Shown: piece by piece, positions 9,708 through 19,461 of the stretch
Layout: each line of letters begins with the position of its first letter
Numbering within the stretch: the stretch's first letter is position 1
Source: Vallitalea sp.
Lineage (GTDB): Bacteria; Bacillota; Clostridia; Lachnospirales; Vallitaleaceae
Direction: 5' to 3'
Length of the DNA stretch: 64,000 bases
Assembly: GCA_025210515.1 (NCBI GenBank)
Contig: JAOARM010000050.1
Location: 91,675 to 155,674 of the forward strand
The notes under the pieces: model-generated
The model's database searches: none
The model's input: the letters and a program-made list of their open reading frames with translations, nothing else
What the model was told of the DNA's origin: nothing
Made by a program: the position numbers and the translations under genes

Positions 9708-11357
9708 TTATCCAAGTATAGTTTGTAAGTCATTATCTGGAGTTGAGATTGATTGTAAGTTGAATTTATCTACTAATACTTGTAAAACATTAGGCGTTAC
9801 AAAAGCTGGTAGAGTAGGGCCTAGATAAATATCTTTTAATCCTAAGTAAAGCATAGTTAATAACACAGCTACTGCTTTTTGCTCATACCAAGAAATTATA
9901 TAAGATAGTGGAAGATCATTAACATCACATTCAAATGCTTCTGATAATGCAAGTGCAATTTTTATAGCAGAATAGGCATCATTACATTGTCCAACATCAA
10001 GAATTCTAGGGAATGGACCAATTGAACCAAGATCCATTTTGTTAAATCTGTACTTTCCACAAGCAAGAGTTAATATTATAGTATCTTTTGGAGTTTTTTC
10101 TGCAAATTCAGTAAAATAATTTCTACCTGGTCTTGCACCATCACACCCACCAACAAGGAAGAAATGGCGAATCTGTCCTGACTTTACAGCTTCTACAATA
10201 GTACCTGCGTTACTAAGTACAGCATTTCTGGCAAATCCCATAGGAATTCTTTTTTCTGACTCATCTTCTCTAAACCCGTCTAATTCAAGAGCTTTCTCTA
10301 TAACAGGAGTAAAATCTTTCTTTCCATTTACTGTAGATATATGAGTAACATCTGGCCAACCTACAATACTTGATGTAAATAATCTATCTTTGTAATTATC
10401 TCTTGGCTTCATTAAACAATTACTAGTCATTAGTATAGCACCAGGTAGATTATCAAACTCTTTTTGTTGATCTTGCCATGCACCACCAAAATTACCAATA
10501 AGATGTTTGTATTTTTTTAATCCTGGATAAGCATTACCAGGTAACATTTCTCCATGAGTATATATATTAATACCTTTACCTTCTGTTTGTTCAAGTAAAT
10601 CTCCTAAATCTTTTAGATCATGACCAGAAACTACTATAAAAGGTCCTTTTTTCTTAGTAATAAGCATATTAGTTGGTTCAGGATCGCCAAATGCACCTGT
10701 ATTAGCTGCGTCAAGTAGTTCCATACATTTGAAGTTAGTTTTACCAAGCTCCATATTAAGATTAAAATAATCATCAACTGTTAGTGAATTATCAAGTGTA
10801 GAGCCTAAAGCTTTAAACATAAATTTAGCAATCTCAGCATCATATTTTCCTAAACAATATGCATGATGAAAGTATGCTCCCATACCTTTTATTCCATATA
10901 TGAGAAATTCCCTTAGAGAACGAATATCCATATCTAAGTCGTCATCATCCATAACACCTAGATTTTTCATACTAGGAATATTAAGAATTTCTTCTTTAGT
11001 TTCTGGAGCTAAATAATTAGCACCCTCTGGTATATTATCTATATTTCCTGCAATCTCCATAAGTTGTTTCTTATATTCATTAGCTTTTTTAATATAACTA
11101 ACAAATCTTTCAGGTGCAAAATTAACATTAGTAAGAGTAGAGAATACACATTCAGTAAAAAATTCTCCTAATTCTCTAGGTATTTCATTTCCTTTATTAA
11201 TTACAGTTGTAGCATAATAACCTAATCCCTTTGTTAGAAAAATAAGAACATCTTGCATTTTGGCCACATTTGGGTCTTTGCTACAAACACCCATTTTGGT
11301 ACAGCCTTTACTTCCTGCTGTTTGCTCACATTGATAGCAAAACATTGTATTATCCAT
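9708..11357 (-). CDS. hcp: Hybrid cluster protein (hydroxylamine/NO reductase)
   Basis: The 549-residue length and motifs fit Hcp. The N-terminal cysteines C7, C10, C19 and C25 (CX2CX8CX5C, class I spacing) hold the cubane Fe-S cluster. Downstream ligand regions of the hybrid cluster are present: HDLKDL, GEMLPG, MTSNCLMKP, VGGCDGA, TLACGKYR and VGQCNDAY. The enzyme reduces hydroxylamine or, as shown for the E. coli protein, nitric oxide, and protects anaerobes from nitrosative stress. It works in the cytoplasm with a reductase partner (Hcr), which is not seen nearby. The ATG has AAGGAGG nine bases upstream. It is transcribed away from fucI. Confidence 0.95.
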   Translation of the reverse strand: MDNTMFCYQCEQTAGSKGCTKMGVCSKDPNVAKMQDVLIFLTKGLGYYATTVINKGNEIPRELGEFFTECVFSTLTNVNFAPERFVSYIKKANEYKKQLMEIAGNIDNIPEGANYLAPETKEEILNIPSMKNLGVMDDDDLDMDIRSLREFLIYGIKGMGAYFHHAYCLGKYDAEIAKFMFKALGSTLDNSLTVDDYFNLNMELGKTNFKCMELLDAANTGAFGDPEPTNMLITKKKGPFIVVSGHDLKDLGDLLEQTEGKGINIYTHGEMLPGNAYPGLKKYKHLIGNFGGAWQDQQKEFDNLPGAILMTSNCLMKPRDNYKDRLFTSSIVGWPDVTHISTVNGKKDFTPVIEKALELDGFREDESEKRIPMGFARNAVLSNAGTIVEAVKSGQIRHFFLVGGCDGARPGRNYFTEFAEKTPKDTIILTLACGKYRFNKMDLGSIGPFPRILDVGQCNDAYSAIKIALALSEAFECDVNDLPLSYIISWYEQKAVAVLLTMLYLGLKDIYLGPTLPAFVTPNVLQVLVDKFNLQSISTPDNDLQTILG

Positions 11358-11496
11358 AAAAATAATCCTCCTTAATAATTGCGTTCTATCTAATAGGGTA
11401 ACTAAAATTGTTAAAACTATACATTATTAACAAATTTTTTTCTAATTATAAAAAATACTTGATAATAATACTGAAAGAATATATAATATGATATAT

Positions 11497-11510
11497 AGAA
11501 AACGATTACT
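11497..11510. promoter_or_regulatory. Putative LacI/CcpA-type operator 1
   Basis: AGAAAACGATTACT is an imperfect palindrome centred on CG. It shares AAACGATTACT with the site at 11655-11668 and matches most positions of the Gram-positive cre consensus. Confidence 0.4.
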
Positions 11511-11654
11511 ACATAATTCGGTTTTCGTATTTAATAAATCTTGCAAAAGTCGTTGGTTTTATATTTAATTAACGATAATACATAGAAAAATTCTAATAAA
11601 AGGAATTATAATTTTAATAAAAGATTATTCATTCCTTAATATTTTTAGTAATGT

Positions 11655-11668
11655 AGTAAACGATTACT
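11655..11668. promoter_or_regulatory. Putative LacI/CcpA-type operator 2
   Basis: AGTAAACGATTACT is a near-perfect palindrome (AGTAA-N-CG-N-TTACT), as expected for a LacI-family dimer. The likely binders are the LacI-type regulator encoded at 13812, two genes' distance away, or CcpA. Confidence 0.5.
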
Positions 11669-11791
11669 ATACATTGTAATAGTGATTATTTCACTAAAAT
11701 AATATTCAATAAGTGTACTAATGAGAGGGTTACTAAGATATACAATACTCTCTAATATAATATGATAATATATTTATAAGGAGGAACAATT

Positions 11792-13585
11792 ATGGAAGGT
11801 AAAAACAGATTACAAGGTAGAATGCCTAAGATTGGAATTAGACCAACTATTGATGGTAGAAGAAATGGTGTACGTGAATCACTTGAAGATCAAACAATGG
11901 GAATGGCTGTAAGAGTAAAAGAATTTTTAGAAGCTAACCTAAAACATTCTAATGGACTACAAGTTGAATGTGTTATTGCAGATACAACTATCGGTGGTGT
12001 TTCAGAAGCAGCTAGATGCGCTGATAAATTTGCACAAGAAGGAGTAGGAGTTTCAATAACAGTTACACCTTGTTGGTGTTATGGAACAGAAACTGTTGAT
12101 ATGGATCCAGCTATGCCAAAAGCTATTTGGGGGTTTAACGGTACTGAGCGTCCAGGAGCAGTATATCTTGCAGCAGCACTTGCAGGACATGATCAATTAG
12201 GATTACCTGCTTTCGGTATCTATGGAAAAGATGTTCAAGATGCAGATGATGAAACTATTCCAGAAGATGTTAAGGCAAAATTATTACAATTTGCAAAAGC
12301 GGGTCTTGTAGTTGCTACTATGAAAGGAAAATCTTATTTATCACTTGGTAGTGTTTCTATGGGTATTGCAGGTTCAGTAGTTAATCCAGCATTCTTCCAA
12401 GAGTATTTAGGAATGAGAAATGAATACGTTGATATGTCAGAATTCATTAGAAGAATTGATAATAACATCTATGATCCAGTAGAATACGAAAAAGCTCTTG
12501 CATGGGTAAAAGAAAATTGTCCAGAAGGCGAAGATAGAAATTCAGAAGAATTAATGCATTCTAGAGAAGAAAAAGATAAAGAGTGGGAAGTTGTAGTTAA
12601 AATGACATTAATCGCAAGAGATTTAATGGTTGGAAATCCTCGTCTTGCAGAGATAGGATTTGTTGAAGAAGCAGAAGGTCATAATGCTATAGCAGGTGGT
12701 TTCCAAGGTCAAAGACAATGGACAGATTTTATGCCTAATGGTGACTTTATGGAAACAATTCTAAATACTTCTTTCGATTGGAATGGAATTAGAGAAGCTT
12801 TTGTAATCGCAACAGAAAATGACTGCCTAAATGGTGTACCAATGTTATTTGGACACTTACTTACTGGAACAGCTCAAATATTCTCAGATGTTAGAACGTT
12901 CTGGAGTAACGAATCAGTTAAGAGAGTAACAGGTAAAGAGTTAACTGGAAAAGCTGCTAATGGTATTATTCACTTAATTAATTCAGGATCTACTACTCTT
13001 GATGCTACAGGTAAACAATCAAGAGATGGTCAACCAGCTATGAAACCATTCTGGGAAATTACAGAAGAAGAAGCAGGAAAATGTTTAGAAGCTACTAAAT
13101 GGAGTGCTGCAAGTGTTGGATATTTCAGAGGTGGTGGATATTCATCAACATTTAGAACAGAAGGTGAAATGCCTGTAACAATGTCAAGAGTTAACATGGT
13201 TAAAGGACTAGGACCAGTACTACAAATAGCTGAAGGTTATACTGTAGATTTAGAAAAAGATATTCATGACGTTCTTGACCAAAGAACTGATCCAACATGG
13301 CCAACTACATGGTTTGCACCAAATTTAACTGGTGAAGGTGCTTTCAAAGACGTTTACTCAGTAATGAATAATTGGGGAGCTAATCATGGAGCAATTAGTT
13401 ATGGACATATTGGTGCTGATCTTATTACATTAGCATCAATGTTAAGAATTCCAGTAGCTATGCATAACGTTTCTGAAGATAGAATATTCAGACCAAAAAC
13501 TTGGGGAGCATTTGGATTAATGGACGTACAAGGTGCTGACTACAGAGCATGTAGCAACTTCGGTCCATTATATGGAAATAAATAA
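11792..13585 (+). CDS. fucI: L-fucose isomerase
   Basis: The 597-residue protein matches the usual length (about 590) and opening ([22 protein letters not shown]) of FucI. It interconverts L-fucose and L-fuculose, and often D-arabinose and D-ribulose, using Mn2+. Regions carrying the metal ligands are intact: [17 protein letters not shown] in the middle, and [14 protein letters not shown] near the C-terminus. The start has AAGGAGG seven bases upstream. It stands as its own unit, with a terminator behind it, about 7 kb before the rest of the fucose pathway (fucA at 20440), separated by regulators and unrelated genes. Confidence 0.95.
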   Translation: MEGKNRLQGRMPKIGIRPTIDGRRNGVRESLEDQTMGMAVRVKEFLEANLKHSNGLQVECVIADTTIGGVSEAARCADKFAQEGVGVSITVTPCWCYGTETVDMDPAMPKAIWGFNGTERPGAVYLAAALAGHDQLGLPAFGIYGKDVQDADDETIPEDVKAKLLQFAKAGLVVATMKGKSYLSLGSVSMGIAGSVVNPAFFQEYLGMRNEYVDMSEFIRRIDNNIYDPVEYEKALAWVKENCPEGEDRNSEELMHSREEKDKEWEVVVKMTLIARDLMVGNPRLAEIGFVEEAEGHNAIAGGFQGQRQWTDFMPNGDFMETILNTSFDWNGIREAFVIATENDCLNGVPMLFGHLLTGTAQIFSDVRTFWSNESVKRVTGKELTGKAANGIIHLINSGSTTLDATGKQSRDGQPAMKPFWEITEEEAGKCLEATKWSAASVGYFRGGGYSSTFRTEGEMPVTMSRVNMVKGLGPVLQIAEGYTVDLEKDIHDVLDQRTDPTWPTTWFAPNLTGEGAFKDVYSVMNNWGANHGAISYGHIGADLITLASMLRIPVAMHNVSEDRIFRPKTWGAFGLMDVQGADYRACSNFGPLYGNK

Positions 13586-13651
13586 TAAGATTAATTTAAT
13601 AAGTTTATAAGTACTATAAGTTAATTGTTTAACTACTAGTTACAAAATCTG

Positions 13652-13691
13652 AAAGGCTGTTTCATAATACACTAAGAGACAGCCTTTTTTT
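13652..13691 (+). terminator. Rho-independent terminator of fucI
   Basis: AAAGGCTGTTTC pairs with GAGACAGCCTTT, followed by a T-run. The 5' arm carries the recurring GGCTGTTTCATAATACA sequence also seen at 36780 and 47025. Confidence 0.85.
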
Positions 13692-13811
13692 CAATATAAA
13701 ATATATATTTACATATTAGCTAATAACTTATAAAATAAAATGAGAGAGTCATATAGTTAATAATAAATTCCCCTGTACTAAGGAATAACATAGAAAGTGA
13801 TTGATGATAAA

Positions 13812-14816
13812 ATGGTTACAATAAAGCAAGTAGCACAGAGAGCTAATGTATCAACTGCAACAGTGTCAAGAGTTATTAATGATAATTATCCAGTTAGTGA
13901 TGAAGCTAAAGAAAAAGTACAGAAAGCTATTAAAGAATTAGGTTATAGACCAAATGGTATTGCTAGAAGTCTAAAATGTAATAAAACATATATGGTAGGA
14001 ATGGTAGTACCAGATATATCTAATAATTACTTTATGGATATAGCAAGAGGTCTAGAAAGTGTCATAAGTCCATTAGGATATAGCTTGATTTTTTGTAGCA
14101 CAGATGAGAATACTGAAAAAGAATTAAAACTTTTAAATGCACTAAATGAAAAAAGAGTTGATTTTGTCTTACTTGCCTCAAGTACTCAAAATAGTGATAA
14201 ACTAGAAAAATTCATAAAACAAGGTATGAATATTATTATGATTGATACAAGTATAGACGACTTAGAAATCGATCTAGTTGTAGAAGACAACTATAATGCT
14301 ACTTACAAAATAATATCGTATGTTATAGGAGAAGGACATAGAAAAATAGGTATTGTTAACGGTATAATGGAAGTTAGCACTGCTAAAGAACGTTACAAAG
14401 GATTTCTTAAAGCACTAGAAAATAATAATATTGAAGTTGAGGATAGATATGTAGTTAATGGAAACTACAATAGAAAAAAAGCTTATGAAGAAGTAAAGAG
14501 AATGCTTCAAAAAAATATTAATGATTTACCAACAGTCTTATTTGCTGCCAATAATGATATGGCAGAAGGGACAATGCTTGCAATTAAAGAACTTAATCTA
14601 AATATACCAGAAGATATTTCTTTGATATCGTTTGGAGATATTAGTTTAGCTCAGTTAATAGAACCAAGATTAACTATTATATCTCAAAATGCTGAGTTAA
14701 TGGGACAAAAAGCAGGAGAATTAATGATAAATAGAATGGAAGGAAATGAAGAAGATTATCATAAAGTAATAATTCCATCGGAGATAATTATAAGACAGTC
14801 TGTTAAATCAATATAA
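13812..14816 (+). CDS. LacI-family transcriptional regulator
   Basis: A typical LacI protein of about 334 residues. The N-terminal helix-turn-helix (VTIKQVAQRANVSTATVSRVIND) and hinge helix (GIARSLK) are followed by a periplasmic-binding-protein-like sugar-sensing domain. A GTG at 13797 opens the frame five codons earlier, but family members start directly with M(V)TIK, and AAAGTGAT lies upstream of the ATG at 13812, so I prefer that start. It lies directly behind fucI, so fuculose, fucose or a related sugar is the likely effector. The CG-centred palindromes upstream of fucI are its plausible operators. Confidence 0.85.
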   Translation: MVTIKQVAQRANVSTATVSRVINDNYPVSDEAKEKVQKAIKELGYRPNGIARSLKCNKTYMVGMVVPDISNNYFMDIARGLESVISPLGYSLIFCSTDENTEKELKLLNALNEKRVDFVLLASSTQNSDKLEKFIKQGMNIIMIDTSIDDLEIDLVVEDNYNATYKIISYVIGEGHRKIGIVNGIMEVSTAKERYKGFLKALENNNIEVEDRYVVNGNYNRKKAYEEVKRMLQKNINDLPTVLFAANNDMAEGTMLAIKELNLNIPEDISLISFGDISLAQLIEPRLTIISQNAELMGQKAGELMINRMEGNEEDYHKVIIPSEIIIRQSVKSI

Positions 14817-14970
14817 AATATTATTCATATACAGGAACCCCCTATTACAACATATATAAGATGAGTGGCTAAGATGCCAACAATATACATTATTTCTATA
14901 TAATTATAATAGATTTTTACTTTTATAGTAGTTATAATGAGTATATTATGTAAACTAAAGGGGTGGTATA

Positions 14971-16692
14971 ATGAAAAATAAGAAATTGATTATTATAGCT
15001 ATTAGTATTGTTACTATTGGTATAGTAATATCAGGATGGTTATTAACTAGAAAAGATTATGATGAAATGACATATAATGAGTTTATTAATAAAATAGAAA
15101 ATAGTTCCGTAAAAAATGTAAGTATAATAGACGATAACACATTACATGTAAAATTAAATGATCATAATAACATAACTTATAAAGTACCAAACCCATCGAA
15201 AGAAGGATTCAAAGAATATCTACTTATTAATAACATAAAAGTAGAAACTGGTAATAGTAATACTATGCAAAAAATGTTTCAGTCATTTGGAGTAGGTATT
15301 ATACTAATTGGAATTATATTATATCTTAGAAAAGGTTCAAGTGATAATAAGCAAGTTATAGTTGACGCTAATAAAAGTAAAATAAATAGCAACAAAGTTG
15401 TAACTTTTACTAATGTTGCTGGAAATGATGAAGCGAAAGAATTAGTAAAAGATATTATTGATTTTATTAAAACGCCAGATAAATATTCTAGTCTAGGAGC
15501 TAGAATGCCAAGAGGTGTTATGCTCTATGGACCTCCGGGTACAGGAAAAACACTTATGGCAAAAGCTGTAGCAGGAGAAGCAGACGTACCATTCTATGCA
15601 GTTAGTGGCTCTGATTTTATTCAAATGTATGTAGGGGTTGGAGCTAGTCGAATAAGAAAATTGTTCAAAAAGGCTAAGAAAAGTGAAAAAGCTGTTATAT
15701 TTATTGATGAAATTGATGCAATAGGGAAAAAAAGAGCAGGAAAAGCATCGGCAAGTAATGACGAGAGAGATCAAACACTTAATGCACTACTTACAGAAAT
15801 GTCTGGATTTAACGATAATGAAGGAATTGTCGTTATTGCTGCAACTAATAGATTAGATACTTTAGATTCTGCTTTGCTTAGACCTGGTAGATTTGACAGA
15901 CAGATTGAAATTGGCTTACCAGATTATAATGCAAGACGTGAAATATTATCTTTACACGCTAGAAATAAACCTCTTCATGATAGTGTAGATATAGGGAAAA
16001 TTGCAAAGGATACTGTATATTTTAGTGGTGCAATGCTTGAAAATCTTATGAATGAAGCTGCAATAATAACAGCTAATAATAATGATAAAGTTATAACTAG
16101 TAATTATATTGATAAAGCTTTTTATACAGTTGTGGCAGGCTCAGAGAAAAAAGACAGAAGTAATATAACTAATAGAGATAGACAAATTACTGCATATCAT
16201 GAAGCTGGACATGCTCTTATAACGAAACTGTTATTACCAGACAATGTTATATCAAAAGTAACTATAATCCCAAGTACAAAAGGTGCTGGTGGATTTAGTA
16301 TGAGTATACCAAAAGATAAAATGTATCAAACCAAAAAAGAAATAAGAAATAATATTAAAGTATTACTAGCAGGAAGAATTGCAGAAGAAATTGCTTTTGG
16401 AAAAGACGAAGTAACAACAGGTGCAAGCAATGATATAGAAAAAGCATCTATAATGATTAAAGACTATATAATAAAATTTGGTATGGACGATGAATTAGGT
16501 ATATTTAATGCAGAATCAGCTAATGTTAAAGATACTTCTATTGTCACACAATGTAGAAATGAAATAAATCAAGCATATAAAGAAACAAAAGAAATACTTG
16601 AAAATAAAAAAGAGTATTTAGATGAAATAGTTGAGGAGTTAATTAGAAAAGAAACAATCGATAATGTGGATATTGATATAATATGTGCTTAA
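14971..16692 (+). CDS. FtsH-like membrane AAA+ zinc metalloprotease (extra copy type)
   Basis: The 573-residue protein has two N-terminal membrane helices (residues 5-26 and about 107-121) around a small external domain. A AAA+ module follows (Walker A GPPGTGKT at 187-194, Walker B VIFIDEIDAIG). The M41 peptidase has HEAGH at 410-414 and the third zinc ligand Asp488 in TTGASNDIEK. All catalytic residues are present, so it should be an active hexameric protease degrading membrane and regulatory proteins. It is shorter than housekeeping FtsH (about 600-650), and its neighbours are not those of the usual ftsH locus (tilS, hpt). It is therefore probably a paralogue with a special role. The site AAAGGGGTGG precedes the ATG. 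Confidence 0.85.
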   Translation: MKNKKLIIIAISIVTIGIVISGWLLTRKDYDEMTYNEFINKIENSSVKNVSIIDDNTLHVKLNDHNNITYKVPNPSKEGFKEYLLINNIKVETGNSNTMQKMFQSFGVGIILIGIILYLRKGSSDNKQVIVDANKSKINSNKVVTFTNVAGNDEAKELVKDIIDFIKTPDKYSSLGARMPRGVMLYGPPGTGKTLMAKAVAGEADVPFYAVSGSDFIQMYVGVGASRIRKLFKKAKKSEKAVIFIDEIDAIGKKRAGKASASNDERDQTLNALLTEMSGFNDNEGIVVIAATNRLDTLDSALLRPGRFDRQIEIGLPDYNARREILSLHARNKPLHDSVDIGKIAKDTVYFSGAMLENLMNEAAIITANNNDKVITSNYIDKAFYTVVAGSEKKDRSNITNRDRQITAYHEAGHALITKLLLPDNVISKVTIIPSTKGAGGFSMSIPKDKMYQTKKEIRNNIKVLLAGRIAEEIAFGKDEVTTGASNDIEKASIMIKDYIIKFGMDDELGIFNAESANVKDTSIVTQCRNEINQAYKETKEILENKKEYLDEIVEELIRKETIDNVDIDIICA

Positions 16693-16732
16693 TTATTTTT
16701 ATGGCTTTTAGTTTTTGTTGCATTGTTATTGA

Positions 16733-16770
16733 AAGAGGAGGTTAGATAATGTATTATCTAACTTCCTCTT
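16733..16770 (+). terminator. Rho-independent terminator
   Basis: An 18-bp near-perfect stem (16733-16750 with 16753-16770) rich in A at the 5' side and T at the 3' side follows the FtsH-like gene. Confidence 0.75.
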
Positions 16771-16943
16771 AATAATTTGCGTATTTTAGCACAAATTATT
16801 GATACATATATATGTTGAAATATAGTGGATAGTAGCAAAGGAATTAGAAATATGTTAGCAAGTGATTAGCATTTGATGTAATAACAATAATAAGGTATAA
16901 TTTGTATTATAGTATTAACAATATTATGAAAGGGTGATATATA

Positions 16944-17105
16944 TTGAGGTTGGTATTAATAGTATTTATTATTGTAAATGTTTTGTTTGGTACCATTTTG
17001 GGTATGAAATATAAAATGGCTGGAGATTATAAACTATTGTTTGGGGCAGGTAGCCTTATATGTATTTTCTTTACATTATTAGCCGGTATATATCTTTTGA
17101 TGTAG
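16944..17105 (+). CDS. Small two-helix membrane protein, 53 residues, unknown
   Basis: A TTG codon at 16944 is preceded by AAAGGGTGAT with nine bases of spacing and opens a 53-codon frame to TAG at 17103-17105. The product is MRLVLIVFIIVNVLFGTI..., one hydrophobic helix, then a short KYKMAGDYK loop, then a second helix (LICIFFTLLAGIYLLM). The strong ribosome-binding site and clean two-helix pattern make it likely real. It stands alone between the FtsH-like protease and the ECF sigma gene. No function can be named. A small regulator or membrane-stress peptide would be in keeping with its size only. Confidence 0.6.
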   Translation: MRLVLIVFIIVNVLFGTILGMKYKMAGDYKLLFGAGSLICIFFTLLAGIYLLM

Positions 17106-17402
17106 TTAATAAGTAGTGAAACTAATAAGCATAACAAAATATGTAAAATAATTATACACCTATTTGCTTTAGTATTGATATCACAGCTATTGAAATTTGA
17201 ATAACAACAATCAATTACTCAAATTATTTGTTAAAACCATAACAATTACGATGAATATATGGAAAAATTTATTATGAGGCATATAGAAATGTAATCATCT
17301 AAAACTATCTCTTGACAAACCATGTTAAATAATGAGAAAATATCAGTGTAAACATAGATTGTACTTATTATTATATAATATTTACTACAAGGGAGTGTCA
17401 CT

Positions 17403-17942
17403 ATGCTGAAATTAGATAATGGTAATGATGATTTATATCAATACTTGTTTGATAAATATTATAAGCTTGTATATACAACCGCATATAGAGTTGTTATGAA
17501 TAAGGAAGACTCCGAAGAGATAACACAAGATGCATTTAGAATTGGATTTAAAAATATAAAGAAGATTAATAATGTGAATCACTTTAGAAATTATATACTG
17601 AAAATTACTTATAATCTATCAATAGTAAAATCTAAGAAAAACAAAGCTCGCTATAATATGTTTCCAGCACCTATTAACGACGAAATAAGTTCTGATGAAG
17701 ATAAAATTAGTGAAGTGTTTGAAGAAATTTATTTTTCACAGATTTTGCAGGACTTACCAGTTGTAGATAGAGAAATATTATTATTATATTCACAAGGATA
17801 TAAGATAAGAGAAATAGCAAACATATTAAGTATTTCAGTAGCCAATACAAAAGTTAAAATACATAGGTCAAGAAAACTTTTATTAGATAATATACAGGAG
17901 GAGGCGATTATTCATGATAAAAGTCAAAGACAAAGCGTATGA
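17403..17942 (+). CDS. ECF-type RNA polymerase sigma factor
   Basis: The 179-residue protein has sigma region 2 (YYKLVYTTAYRVVMNKEDSEEITQDAF, residues about 19-46) and region 4 with the helix-turn-helix (LPVVDREILLLY ... IREIANILSISVANTKVKIHRSRK, about 119-158). It lacks regions 1 and 3, as ECF sigmas do. It would direct transcription of a stress or envelope regulon. The next gene overlaps it by 29 bases and encodes a membrane protein fitting an anti-sigma factor, the usual arrangement. No clear autoregulatory promoter could be assigned upstream. Confidence 0.9.
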   Translation: MLKLDNGNDDLYQYLFDKYYKLVYTTAYRVVMNKEDSEEITQDAFRIGFKNIKKINNVNHFRNYILKITYNLSIVKSKKNKARYNMFPAPINDEISSDEDKISEVFEEIYFSQILQDLPVVDREILLLYSQGYKIREIANILSISVANTKVKIHRSRKLLLDNIQEEAIIHDKSQRQSV

Positions 17943-18624
17943 AGAATTAGATAATACCTTAAAATTATATCTAGAAAAAAGCCAGAAATCCATACCTATT
18001 GATGAAAGTGCAAAAGAACGAATATGGAATAACTTACATAGTGAAATACAAGAAGAGAGAATGAATAGTAGATTTAGAGTAAGTAGAAAAGTTAAAGCGT
18101 GTATTGCTGCTTGTATTGTATGTTTTCTAATGATATCTATTGACCTAACAACTAATGCCAGTTTATTTAGAAGATTACTTACGACTTTTAATGATAATGT
18201 GATTATGTTTAGTACAAGAAGTGCTAAATCATATGAGGAAGAGCGTAATATAGAATTAGATCAAAAAATAGCAAAGTTAAATGCTGAAAATGATACCCAG
18301 TTTATTTCACCAGCTGTACCCAATAAGTACTTACTAAAAGAAGTTGTGTTAGGAAGTGAAGCATTAAGTATTATATTAAATGATCATAATAATAGCTCAA
18401 TTATTATAAAAGAAAGAAATATAACTAACGGACAATTAACAACTTCAATCGAATATGATAAAAAAAATTTAGAAAGTGAAGTAGTTAATAAAAACGGTAT
18501 AGAATATACCCTTTTGAAAGGTAATAATATTAATATGAGTATTTTTCTTATCGGAGACATAGAATTTGAGATAATTGGAAAGGTACATGAAGATGTACTT
18601 GAACTAGCATTTTTACAAGAATAA
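17914..18624 (+). CDS. Membrane-anchored anti-sigma factor (DUF4367-like)
   Basis: The 236-residue protein has a cytoplasmic N-terminal part of about 60 residues, one membrane helix (KACIAACIVCFLMISIDL near 64-81) and an extracytoplasmic domain of about 150 residues. That domain resembles DUF4367 domains found in Firmicute anti-sigma factors. Its start lies within the sigma gene (AGGAGG at the right distance), so translation is coupled. It should hold the sigma factor at the membrane until an external signal releases it. The family assignment is by topology, context and general likeness. Confidence 0.75.
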   Translation: MIKVKDKAYEELDNTLKLYLEKSQKSIPIDESAKERIWNNLHSEIQEERMNSRFRVSRKVKACIAACIVCFLMISIDLTTNASLFRRLLTTFNDNVIMFSTRSAKSYEEERNIELDQKIAKLNAENDTQFISPAVPNKYLLKEVVLGSEALSIILNDHNNSSIIIKERNITNGQLTTSIEYDKKNLESEVVNKNGIEYTLLKGNNINMSIFLIGDIEFEIIGKVHEDVLELAFLQE

Positions 18625-18652
18625 AATGGGGTTATAATAACCCCATTTTATT
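18620..18652. terminator. Bidirectional terminator
   Basis: A 15-bp perfect palindrome (AATAAAATGGGGTTA / TAACCCCATTTTATT) overlaps the stop codons of both the anti-sigma gene and the convergent secreted-protein gene, ending both transcripts. Confidence 0.85.
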
Positions 18653-19109
18653 AAGGAACAACTATTTCAGATGTATAATTAGTTTCAACATCTGTTTCTC
18701 CATCCAATGTTGCATAATGATATACTTTTAGTCTATATGAACCACTACTTGCGTTAGAATATGTATAATATACATCCAGTATACTACTGTTATATTCTGA
18801 ATAAGTATAAGTTTTTATTGAAGACCAATAATTATTAATCTTTTTTTGTAAATATATAGATACTTTTAGTTTGTCACATACATTATGTGCATAAGTTGAA
18901 GTGTTAATACTTAGGTTACCATCTTTTTCACCAAGAGTATTAGTAGTAATAGCAATTTTTCTATCACTTCTAGAATAAGGCCTCATAGGTCTAATAATAG
19001 TATTTCCTACATTAAATTCCTTTCCCCTCTCATTATTCTGTGCATAAGTCCCCATTGAAAACACGCTAGTCAATAAAACAGCCAGTACTAGTAATTTGAT
19101 TTTTTTCAT
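18651..19109 (-). CDS. Small secreted protein, possibly DUF6147-like
   Basis: The 152-residue product has a signal peptide (KKIKLLVLAVLLTSVFSMGTYA, cleavage near residue 23). The mature region is beta-rich, ending with SGSYRLKVYHYATLDG and VETNYTSEIVVP. The pattern of a strand-rich domain with YLQKKINNYWSSIKTYTY resembles small clostridial secreted proteins of the DUF6147 type, a match I hold only loosely. It is convergent with the sigma/anti-sigma pair and shares their terminator, so it may or may not belong to that regulon. Confidence 0.65.
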   Translation of the reverse strand: MKKIKLLVLAVLLTSVFSMGTYAQNNERGKEFNVGNTIIRPMRPYSRSDRKIAITTNTLGEKDGNLSINTSTYAHNVCDKLKVSIYLQKKINNYWSSIKTYTYSEYNSSILDVYYTYSNASSGSYRLKVYHYATLDGETDVETNYTSEIVVP

Positions 19110-19461
19110 TTAATAACCATTCCTTTCTTTTTTTAATTTTATGTATATGTTAAAATCCCCTTCAATATATATAAGGGGGTAAAACACCAAAAAGGTTACA
19201 AAAAAATAAAAAAAATATTAAAATATATGTATTTTTGTTGAATGTATACAATATACTTAGGTATAATTATGCATATTTATATATAATTATGTAAGTTAAA
19301 TGAATTTTTTAGAGTAAGATTGTATTTGTAGAATTAATAAAAAAATAGAATAGCATTCAAATTAGGTTTAATATATATTTTTTTACTTGCTATTATTAAA
19401 TTTAATGTTATAATAAAAAAAGAAAAAACAACAATAACAAAAGGTGGGAGTAGGTGGTTTT
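19110..19461 (+). promoter_or_regulatory. AT-rich gap with promoter of the DeoR-type gene
   Basis: This 352-base stretch is over 80 percent A+T and holds no gene I can support. TATAAT at 19409-19414, with TTGCTA 16 bases upstream at 19387-19392, is a plausible promoter for the DeoR-type regulator. The leader is rich in AACAA motifs, as is the fucA leader. Confidence 0.45.

Larger units (their letters stand above)
11358..11791. promoter_or_regulatory. Divergent control region between hcp and fucI
   Basis: This 434-base AT-rich gap holds no convincing gene. It contains three short palindromes with a central CG (11497-11510, 11567-11580, 11655-11668) resembling LacI-family or CcpA sites. An inverted repeat TTGTTAA / TTAACAA (11408-11433) lies on the hcp side, and a TATAAT sits at 11756-11761, 30 bases ahead of the fucI start, without a good -35. 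A weak -35 would suit an activated or catabolite-controlled promoter. Confidence 0.5.

Noticed and set aside
17312..17341. TTGACA before the ECF sigma gene as a standard promoter
   Set aside because: No acceptable -10 lies at the right distance.
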